NCBI GenBank assembly: GCA_947495685.1
Contig: CANLZY010000030.1
Location: 1-60,548, forward strand
Direction of reading: 5' to 3'
Source: an uncultured Tropicimonas sp.
GTDB lineage: Bacteria; Pseudomonadota; Alphaproteobacteria; Rhodobacterales; Rhodobacteraceae
Length of the DNA: 60,548 bases
Below, in pieces: positions 34,016-41,114 of this stretch. The notes beneath the pieces are model-generated. The model had not been told where the DNA came from. It did not search any database and worked only from the letters and a program-made list of their open reading frames with translations. Numbering within the stretch: the first letter of the stretch is position 1; each line of letters starts with the position of its first letter. The position numbers and the translations under genes were made by a program.

Positions 34016-36347
34016 TATTTGTTTCATATGTAGTTCTTGGTCTTCAGGAAATGGAGGCATAGAAACAGTGAACCGGGAGCTAAGTGAAGGTCTGGCACGC
34101 GCTAGGCCTGAATGGAATATTTTTTGTTTCGTTGAGCGCGCAACGGTCGAAGAGATATCGGCGGCCAATGAGAAAAGCGTTAAACTTATCCCGACTGATG
34201 ACAATCACTTGGGCGCATTCGTAAAGGTGAAATCAATTAGACCTGACGCAATAATTGGCCACTCCCACATATCCGGCGGCGCGGCAAATTATCTTGCAGC
34301 AGCTAGTGAAACTCGATGGGTGCAATTCGTGCATCACGATCCGGAAGACACCGAAACCTTCAAGGAGTATCGAGTTCAAAGAGTTTTGGAGCGGGAGAAT
34401 CGATCAAAAAGAGAAGTTCAATTTGCAATCGATGCGGACGCCGTTGTTTGCATTGGCCCTCGACTGTTTCGTGAGTTTGACCACAAGATATCTGCTAGTA
34501 CTGGATCTCGCACATCACAAATGCTACAGATCGATTGTGGCTTTCGACAAAGACCGCGTGGCTATATCCCAAACTCACTGGAAATCCTTTCTTTGGGAAG
34601 GTCTGACAGCCTCAGAGTGAAAGGGCTCGATGTAGTTGCGATGGCCGCAGGGCTACTGAATGGCAAGATCGCCGATGCAGACCGGACCGTAAGATTCAGA
34701 ATTCGGGGCGCCAAAGGAGATGCGGATGCTCTCGAAGCGGAGCTGGTTGCGAAAGCCAACGAGGCGTATCCAAGCAGTAAAGTCAAACTGAACGTCCTTC
34801 CATACAGTACGGACGCGGGTACGCTCCGAACTGACCTAAATCGTTCCCAACTTTTCCTAATGCCATCGAGAGCGGAGGGATTCGGTTTGGTTGCTATGGA
34901 AGCGCTATCTGGAGGTACTCCTGTCTTTGTCTCCAGGGAATCTGGAGTAGGTGAGCTAATCGAAGCTGCTTGCACTGACATCGGCATTCCTTCGGATCGA
35001 TTCGTCGTTCCAATGGATTCCAATGATAGGGAGTGCGCTGAGACATGGGCTGAAAAGATCGCAGAGTTCTGGAGAAACAAGGAGCAATTTCATCGAGAAA
35101 CGGGTCTTCTTCAGGATTGGCTTGCTGAGCATTCTAGCTGGAAGACCGCTTCAGAAAGTCTCGCCGAGTTCTTGCAATCTAAGGTCATTGAAACCCCGGC
35201 GATTGACGCCACCGTCCCCACGATTCCGCACGATCCAAAATCGGGCGCTCTCATCGATATACCTTTCGATTATATTGTAGAACGGAAACCCGAAGATGTA
35301 TCGGGATTCCTTTTGCGAACCATCGCATTCGAGAACTACTCGGAAGGAAGGAAGAATGCGGATAGGGGGGACTGGCAAAAATCATACTACTATCATCTCA
35401 GGGCCTTTGGAGTTTGGCAGGCATTAGAAGAAAAAGACCAGTGCGCCAGATCGCTTGGGCGGTTAGGTTGGGTACATCTGGCCCTTGGCAACAGCGGCAA
35501 GGCGCTTGAATTTCTCAATCGTTCAGTTGAAATTGACGCACTGCAAGGAGCAGGCAACCTGTTCTGGGCAGCGCAGTATGCCTTCCGAACAAGCGATGAG
35601 GAACTTGCCGAGACCGCGTTGGAGCGCTTTGTCCAAGTATGTCTCGAGAACGATATCGTGAGACCTACGCCTGAAGACCTTTCATCGCCGGAATCCGCCC
35701 AGCATTTCATTGAACGGTTTTATCGTGAACTCATCGAACGACAGAGGACACGGCAGCCTTCCGCAACGCCATGGTCAGACATCGGCAGACATGAACTGAT
35801 ACGAGCCAACATCGAAAGAGATCCGTCGCAGTCAAGGGAAGCACTGATCAGCGCAATCGAAGCCTTCGACGTTTGCGGCCTGGCTTCATACAGCTCATTT
35901 TGCCGTAGCAAGATCTCTATGTTGGATGCTTATCAGTGTGCATCTGATCCAAAAAGGGCGCTAGAAAAACTTGGGGAAGCCAGATTGCATCTTCAATCGG
36001 TTACACAGAAGTTTGGCCAACAAACGGAAGTCTTGCTGTGCTACGAGTACTCAATGGACATCATTGAGTCTTGGTTTCAAACAAAAGTAGATCCAGCAGC
36101 GAGCAGGAAGCCGTTGGAGGTCGTCAAACGGAAAGAACAAGTCAAACTTCTTGAACGCCCAGAGTATCAACAAGCTCTGCGCGGCATCGTCGAGGCTTTA
36201 GGACCCGACGGGGCAGCCAAGAGTTCTGTTCCGGTCGCTGAAGCGATCATGCAATTTCAAAGATTGCTACCAGATCTGGAAGGCTTTTACTGGCCAGTGT
36301 TGGGCGGCCTTCTCCTTAAAGAACTAACCCTCAGGAGGAAACAGTGA
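34008..36347 (+). CDS. GT4 glycosyltransferase with TPR-like C-terminal half (inositol operon, gene 2)
   Basis: A 779-aa protein. Residues about 1-390 form a GT-B glycosyltransferase of family 4: SSGNGGIETVNRELSEGLA near 15-35 (acceptor loop), and the donor site RAEGFGLVAMEALSGGTPV with the E-x7-E pair at about 290 and 298. The remaining half is helical. About 440-600 carries TPR-like repeats (KSYYYHLRAFGVWQ, AFRTSDEELAETALERF), fitting a protein-binding scaffold. I start at the ATG at 34008 because it overlaps the methyltransferase stop. GT4 includes MshA, which glycosylates inositol phosphate, so an inositol acceptor is possible here. Confidence 0.85.
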   Translation: MTNICFICSSWSSGNGGIETVNRELSEGLARARPEWNIFCFVERATVEEISAANEKSVKLIPTDDNHLGAFVKVKSIRPDAIIGHSHISGGAANYLAAASETRWVQFVHHDPEDTETFKEYRVQRVLERENRSKREVQFAIDADAVVCIGPRLFREFDHKISASTGSRTSQMLQIDCGFRQRPRGYIPNSLEILSLGRSDSLRVKGLDVVAMAAGLLNGKIADADRTVRFRIRGAKGDADALEAELVAKANEAYPSSKVKLNVLPYSTDAGTLRTDLNRSQLFLMPSRAEGFGLVAMEALSGGTPVFVSRESGVGELIEAACTDIGIPSDRFVVPMDSNDRECAETWAEKIAEFWRNKEQFHRETGLLQDWLAEHSSWKTASESLAEFLQSKVIETPAIDATVPTIPHDPKSGALIDIPFDYIVERKPEDVSGFLLRTIAFENYSEGRKNADRGDWQKSYYYHLRAFGVWQALEEKDQCARSLGRLGWVHLALGNSGKALEFLNRSVEIDALQGAGNLFWAAQYAFRTSDEELAETALERFVQVCLENDIVRPTPEDLSSPESAQHFIERFYRELIERQRTRQPSATPWSDIGRHELIRANIERDPSQSREALISAIEAFDVCGLASYSSFCRSKISMLDAYQCASDPKRALEKLGEARLHLQSVTQKFGQQTEVLLCYEYSMDIIESWFQTKVDPAASRKPLEVVKRKEQVKLLERPEYQQALRGIVEALGPDGAAKSSVPVAEAIMQFQRLLPDLEGFYWPVLGGLLLKELTLRRKQ

Positions 36348-36772
36348 TTCAAGACTGCATTCTGTGCAATCCCGCCCCCGAGAACCTGATCTACCGTGAC
36401 GATAAAGTCGTGGTTTCGCATTTTCCGTCGGCTGTTAAGGCTGGCCATGTGATTGTGGGGATAGCCTCCCATATTCGCTTGTTAGAGGATGCTCCGATGG
36501 AAGAGTTTTTGGCGGCGGGCCGTGCACTGAAAACGATTTGCGAAACGATGAAAGGCATATTGGGTTGTGAAAGATTCTATATCTTGTCAGTTGGAGACCG
36601 AGACCATCACTTTCATTTTCACGTGATTCCAAAGTACGAAAGTGATCCGGTGTTTGGGCCACACGCATTTTCGCCCGCCGGCTGGGCTGGATCACTAAAC
36701 ACCGATCCGCCCGTACCGGCAGATCCAAATCTCAACCAAAAGCTCCACGATTTTCTGTCGAGCACTGACTAA
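36344..36772 (+). CDS. HIT-family nucleotide hydrolase/transferase (inositol operon, gene 3)
   Basis: A 142-aa HIT protein. It opens with a C-x-x-C (DCILCNP) often seen in HIT proteins and has the catalytic triad DHHFHFHVIPKY (H-x-H-x-H) near 85-95. The start is GTG, overlapping the glycosyltransferase stop by 4 nt, with a perfect AGGAGG 5 nt upstream. HIT enzymes cleave or transfer nucleotidyl groups such as AMP from dinucleotides. Next to a nucleotidyltransferase it may work on a nucleotide-activated intermediate. Substrate not predictable from sequence. Confidence 0.9.
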   Translation: MIQDCILCNPAPENLIYRDDKVVVSHFPSAVKAGHVIVGIASHIRLLEDAPMEEFLAAGRALKTICETMKGILGCERFYILSVGDRDHHFHFHVIPKYESDPVFGPHAFSPAGWAGSLNTDPPVPADPNLNQKLHDFLSSTD

Positions 36773-36792
36773 GTGAGGACTGAGAATAGAAA

Positions 36793-37350
36793 ATGAAGAC
36801 TTTACTGGTTTGCGGGAGATTCCAGCCGTTCCATAATGGACATCTCGCGTTCGTTTCGAAGGCCTCAAAAATGCACGGAGGCCCCATCATAATCGGTATA
36901 ATAATTAATTCGCTTCACGCAGCCTCCGGGAAGGTCCAAAACCCGCTGGGCGACGCAGGTGACGAAGCTCAAACGCCAAAGAAAAATCCATTCTCGATAT
37001 ATGAACGTCTTGCGTGTATTCGCGAAATTGTCGCTGGTACTGATTTTGCTGATAGATGTGAAGTTACAGCTTTCCCTCGGCCGGAACTCTATTGGGAGCT
37101 GGTCAGTGGGATTTGCAGTAGTGAACGCGTGTGGGCACTGCCAGGTATTCTTGATAGCTTTGATCAGAAAAAGTTTGACTTCTACCGGAGTCATGGCGAC
37201 GAAATTCTTTCTATCTCGGATGAACGATTCACCTCAGGTACGGAAATCCGTAGACTGGTTAGATCAGATCCGGAGAAACTCAAGAAACTTCTTCCAAGGC
37301 CCTCCTACAAACTGGCAATGAAGCACTTTAGCAATGTGGAATTAGGCTAA
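36793..37350 (+). CDS. NadM/NMNAT-like nucleotidyltransferase (inositol operon, gene 4)
   Basis: A 185-aa protein of the HIGH nucleotidyltransferase superfamily. GRFQPFHNGHL (about 8-18) holds the H-x-G-H nucleotide-binding motif. NPFSIYER (about 68-75) and SGTEIRRLV (about 149-157) match archaeal-type NMN adenylyltransferase (NadM). It should join a nucleotide monophosphate to a phosphorylated substrate, releasing pyrophosphate. NMN is the family's usual substrate, but an operon devoted to inositol makes a sugar or inositol phosphate possible too. Start 20 nt after the HIT stop, with no intergenic space before the next gene. Confidence 0.85.
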   Translation: MKTLLVCGRFQPFHNGHLAFVSKASKMHGGPIIIGIIINSLHAASGKVQNPLGDAGDEAQTPKKNPFSIYERLACIREIVAGTDFADRCEVTAFPRPELYWELVSGICSSERVWALPGILDSFDQKKFDFYRSHGDEILSISDERFTSGTEIRRLVRSDPEKLKKLLPRPSYKLAMKHFSNVELG

Positions 37351-38514
37351 ATGCGCGCTGGAATCTTGATAGTTGGCCTCTCGGGAGCAACAGCCAACAC
37401 GTTTGCTACTTCGCTCGCCCTCGCCGGCGATCCGACCCATCGTGTTTTCGGCGCGCTTTCGGAGAACGAAGAGTTTTCACATCTTGGACTAGCACGCTGT
37501 GACGATGTCGTCGTATCTGGATGGGACTTTTCTTCACTGTCCGTTTTTGAGAGTGCTACACAGTTTGGAATTATCCCTCATAGTCTCATCGAGAATGCTC
37601 AGAACCGGCTTGGGGTTAGGCCAAAGCCAGCCGTTGCTTCGAGGCAAGACCCGGAATTACTGACAGAGAAAACTCAGGTACGAGAATGCTCAAATTATGT
37701 TGAGGCGGTTGAGGAAATTCAGAATGACATTGAAGAATTCAAAAGCCTAAACCAGCTCGATTTCTGCTTAGTTCTGAATCTCATTTCTCCGCAAAAAGAG
37801 TTTCCAAGAGCCATTTTGAGCGCTTCCGGGCGGGCAGATTTCGAAAATGGTATAAATCAGCAAGGCAAAGGCAACTTCCCGGCCTCACTTGTTTACGCAC
37901 ATGCTGCGATACGTACGGGCTGCGGGTTCATAGACTTTACAACTGCACAGTCTCTGGAAGTTCCCTTCATTCAACGGCTCAGCGAGGAACGCACTGTGCC
38001 CATTGCCGGTAGAGACGGAAGCACGGGACAAACATACCTGAAACTTGGATTGGCAACACTGCTTCGTTTGAGAGGTCTTAGGATTGAAGGTTGGTACAGT
38101 GCAAATATTCTCGGAAATCAAGACGGTTTCGTTTTGACGCAGAACGAGTTTGATCAAGTGAAGAAGAAAGACAAAACCGAGAGCCTTAACGAGTTCGCGG
38201 ACCTCTCGGATGAAAACCATGTTGTCGATATTTCGTACTACCGACCTAGAGGCGATAACAAGGAGGCATGGGACTCGGTAGACATTTCAGGATGGTTTGG
38301 TCTCGGAATGCAGATGAAGATCAACTGGATTGGGAGAGATTCCATACTGGCTGGGCCTTTGCTGCTAGACCTGTGCAGGTTTTCGTTGCACTCGCTAGCT
38401 ACTGGAGCATATGGGGTCCAGAACCAGCTAAACTTCTATTTCAAGAGTCCGCTTGAGCGCCGCGTTTTTTCTCCTTTTGAGGAGTATCGAGCCCTCGTTT
38501 CTTACTACTCTTAA
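37351..38514 (+). CDS. myo-inositol-1-phosphate synthase (inositol operon, gene 5)
   Basis: A 387-aa NAD-dependent inositol-3-phosphate synthase. Family blocks are all there: a nucleotide loop GLSGATANTF near 9-18, VVSGWDFSSL near 53-63, RTGCGFIDFT near 189-198, the active-site block AGRDGSTGQTYLK near 218-230, YSANILGNQDG near 248-258, and a C-terminal GPLLLDLCRFSL. It turns glucose-6-phosphate into inositol phosphate. Such enzymes are uncommon in proteobacteria. The ATG directly follows the upstream stop. The length is that of prokaryotic members. This gives the operon its likely starting metabolite. Confidence 0.93.
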   Translation: MRAGILIVGLSGATANTFATSLALAGDPTHRVFGALSENEEFSHLGLARCDDVVVSGWDFSSLSVFESATQFGIIPHSLIENAQNRLGVRPKPAVASRQDPELLTEKTQVRECSNYVEAVEEIQNDIEEFKSLNQLDFCLVLNLISPQKEFPRAILSASGRADFENGINQQGKGNFPASLVYAHAAIRTGCGFIDFTTAQSLEVPFIQRLSEERTVPIAGRDGSTGQTYLKLGLATLLRLRGLRIEGWYSANILGNQDGFVLTQNEFDQVKKKDKTESLNEFADLSDENHVVDISYYRPRGDNKEAWDSVDISGWFGLGMQMKINWIGRDSILAGPLLLDLCRFSLHSLATGAYGVQNQLNFYFKSPLERRVFSPFEEYRALVSYYS

Positions 38515-38538
38515 GCTGTTTTGCGATGACTTCTTGGC

Positions 38539-38793
38539 TCAAGCGATCTGTCTACATGTTGGACTGAATTGAAACGCCAACCGCACAGCGAACATTTGCC
38601 CAAGGTCGGTAGTTTCCGCATCTCGTTCATTGGTCCAATGTCCGGCGAAGGTCCGGAGTCGGCCCCTGCGATCACGCAGGGGCGTGTAGAAGGCGATCCA
38701 GCGAGGGAGACCGGTGACCGGAAAACGACCCTGCCAGTTCTCGCTCTCATGGATCACGGTCGAACCGTCTGCCGACAGGCGCGCGAAGGTCAT
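38539..38793 (-). CDS. small protein coupled to the DNA methyltransferase
   Basis: An 84-aa protein whose ATG overlaps the methyltransferase stop by 4 nt (ATGA), which is why I accept it. Residues such as SENWQGRFPVTGLPRWIAFY do not match a family I know. It is the leftmost gene of the leftward prophage transcript and stops 24 nt from the opposing inositol-phosphate synthase gene. Perhaps a regulator or specificity partner of the methyltransferase. Confidence 0.6.
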   Translation of the reverse strand: MTFARLSADGSTVIHESENWQGRFPVTGLPRWIAFYTPLRDRRGRLRTFAGHWTNERDAETTDLGQMFAVRLAFQFSPTCRQIA

Positions 38794-39869
38794 GCCCCCA
38801 GCTCCGACAGTTCCCGCCGCACATGGTCGATCCGGGCGCCGATCCACTCCATCGCGTTCACGGCAATGGAATTGCCCAGCGCCCTGTAGCGCGGCCCATT
38901 GGGCGTCGTGTCGCGGCCCCGGTAGGGCACGTCCGTCCAGCCATCGGGAAAGCCTTGCAGGCGTTCGCATTCGAGCGGCGTGAGGCGACGGACCGCCCAG
39001 CGCGTCCCGCCACCGGCGTGGTGCGACTGCGCCAGCGCGATCATGTTGTAGCACTCGTCGCCGGCCGGCCCGCCCGAGCCCTTTGCCCATTTGCTGCTTA
39101 CGGTTCCGGAGATGCGACCGCTGTCAGGGCCTCCGCCCACAAGACCGGCAATTTCCTTCCCCGCTTTGCGGCGCGGCGGAGGATCCCAGCGCAGGCTCGC
39201 GCCGTCAAAAAGTACCGCGCCAGCAGGTCGCCAGTCTCCAGAATATCCGACAACGAACAGACGACGGCGTCGCTGCGGGACAGCGAAGGGGAGGCCGCAT
39301 GTTCGCACGTACTGAGCGTCCAGCACTCGCCAGGCGAACCCATACCCGAGTTTCGCCAGCGCCCCGAGGAAGGCACCAAAGTCCCGTCCGCGTCCGCTTG
39401 ACAGGATTCCGGGCACGTTTTCCCAGACCAGCCACTCGGGCCGATAGCGTGCAGCAATGGCAAGATAGACAAGGGCCAGGTTGCCGCGCGGATCGTCCAG
39501 GCCCTTGCGGAGTCCGGCGACGCTGAAGCTCTGGCAGGGGGTTCCTCCGACCAGAAGGTCAATTGCTGCATCCGGCCACTCCCTGAACGCCGTCATGTCC
39601 CCGAAATTCGGAATGCGGCCTGTCTCGGGAACGGTGGACATGGCCCTGATGGCGTTCGCGCGGGCGCGGCTTTCCTTCTGCGACAGGCCCGCGGCCTCCG
39701 GGAAAGGCATGTGGAGCGGCCGTCCCGCGCCCAGCCGGTGGGAGAGAACGTGGCAGGGAAACGGGTCGATCTCCGACACCGCGATCGCGCGCCACCCGAA
39801 CGGCTCCCAGGCGACCGACGCCGCCTCGATACCGCTGCACACGGAAAGGAATCTGACTGGCTCGAACAT
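38790..39869 (-). CDS. phage C5-cytosine DNA methyltransferase
   Basis: A 359-aa DNA (cytosine-5) methyltransferase with the motifs in order: SVCSGIEAASVAWEPFGW (I, SAM binding) near 9-26, GGTPCQSFSVAG (IV, catalytic Cys) near 107-118, ENVPG (VI), QRRRRLFVVG (VIII), ECERLQGFP (IX) and RALGNSIAV (X). No partner endonuclease lies nearby, so it is a solitary phage enzyme that probably protects phage DNA from host restriction. A stretch between motifs I and IV (LSQKESRARANAIRAM) is typical of phage members. Confidence 0.93.
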   Translation of the reverse strand: MFEPVRFLSVCSGIEAASVAWEPFGWRAIAVSEIDPFPCHVLSHRLGAGRPLHMPFPEAAGLSQKESRARANAIRAMSTVPETGRIPNFGDMTAFREWPDAAIDLLVGGTPCQSFSVAGLRKGLDDPRGNLALVYLAIAARYRPEWLVWENVPGILSSGRGRDFGAFLGALAKLGYGFAWRVLDAQYVRTCGLPFAVPQRRRRLFVVGYSGDWRPAGAVLFDGASLRWDPPPRRKAGKEIAGLVGGGPDSGRISGTVSSKWAKGSGGPAGDECYNMIALAQSHHAGGGTRWAVRRLTPLECERLQGFPDGWTDVPYRGRDTTPNGPRYRALGNSIAVNAMEWIGARIDHVRRELSELGA

Positions 39870-40025
39870 GCCAGCAGGCTGCAGATCCGGATGGGGTGGC
39901 GCATGGCAACGCCCTCGAAAATCTGTGCCACCCGTGGAAAATCAAAGGGTTGGCATATTCGCGGCAGAGTGAATCCAGAGAAACCGGCAGCCGCAGAAAT
40001 GCCTGCCCGACGCTGGTCGTGGTTG

Positions 40026-41102
40026 TCAGCCCACTTTCGCGCCCCAGAACGATGTGTGGTCCGCCGCGAAATACCCGTCCGCCGCCCGGAAATACCCCTG
40101 CAACTCGACGGTATCGCCCGCGCTGAGCGCCACCATGGTCTGCAGCCAGAGCGCGGTGGCCTCGGAGACATGCGCGCCGGAGTTTTCGCCGAAGGAGCCC
40201 TTGATCTCGGTCGAGCCGTTCAGCACCAGTCGCCCGCGCATCCGGGAGGACGTGCTGGCATTCGTCTTGAACAAGAGCGTCGCCCCAAAGAGGTAGGTGC
40301 CGTCGACGGGAGCGACGAAATAGTTGTTCCCGGCATCGAAGGCGCTCTGGTCGTTGTAATCGGTGTTGTTGATCGCAATCTTCGTCCAGGAATCGACGCC
40401 GACATAGTTGTCGTAGTTCGTATAGCCCTTGAAGCGGGGAAGGCGCGGCTGCTCGATGACGCCGGTCAGGCGGTCCACGCTGAAGGCATCGAGGAAGGTA
40501 CTGCCGTCGTCGGAGACCGCGAGCCGGAAATCATCCGAGCCAAAGAGGCCCAGAAGGGCCTTCGTCACGTAGCCGGTCTGAAGCGTGAGACCGAGATCGT
40601 CACCCGCCGCCTCCTTGTTCATGGTGTAGTAGAGATCGCCGGTTCCGCCTTCGGAGGCGCCCAGCGCCGTCCAGAGCGCAGCGTTCAGTTTGGCCGAGAA
40701 GGGATTGGACGCATCCGCCACGGTGCCGATGCCGAGCAGCCCCATGTTCTGCAGTACGGTGGGCAGGATGCTCACCCAGGCCGCGCCATCCCAGACCAAG
40801 AGCACGCCCTCGTCCTCGATCCATACCCGCCAGCCTGGTCGCGGCGCGAGCCGGGTCCAGACACCATCGACAAAAAGCACTACGCTCAGATCCCAGCCCG
40901 CCCAGTCATCCGTTGCGCCGGCACCGACGATGTATCGGTCGCCGTCCGTGGGCGAGACCGGTGGTGCGGCCAGATCCCGGTCGATCACCGCCATCTGCAC
41001 CAGCCCGTCCAGCAGCCGGAGGGACTCATTCAGGGTGACATGCTTCTGCGCCTGGCTCGCCAGCAGATAGGGCAAAAGGAGGTTGGTGGTGGCGTCGGAC
41101 AT
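40026..41102 (-). CDS. DUF2793 tail fibre with C1q-like C-terminal domain
   Basis: A 358-aa protein. Residues about 1-130 match the DUF2793 family found at the end of GTA-type tail modules (LLLPYLLASQAQKHVTLNES; GDRYIVGAGATDDWAGWD). From about 235 the sequence changes to a C1q/TNF-like jelly roll (NYFVAPVDGTYLFGATLLF; SAGDTVELQGYFRA), a fold used in trimeric receptor-binding tips. Likely role: tail fibre contacting the host surface, with the head domain giving specificity. Lies 12 nt from the GTA-TIM gene. Confidence 0.85.
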   Translation of the reverse strand: MSDATTNLLLPYLLASQAQKHVTLNESLRLLDGLVQMAVIDRDLAAPPVSPTDGDRYIVGAGATDDWAGWDLSVVLFVDGVWTRLAPRPGWRVWIEDEGVLLVWDGAAWVSILPTVLQNMGLLGIGTVADASNPFSAKLNAALWTALGASEGGTGDLYYTMNKEAAGDDLGLTLQTGYVTKALLGLFGSDDFRLAVSDDGSTFLDAFSVDRLTGVIEQPRLPRFKGYTNYDNYVGVDSWTKIAINNTDYNDQSAFDAGNNYFVAPVDGTYLFGATLLFKTNASTSSRMRGRLVLNGSTEIKGSFGENSGAHVSEATALWLQTMVALSAGDTVELQGYFRAADGYFAADHTSFWGAKVG

Positions 41103-41114
41103 GGGCGGAGCCTT

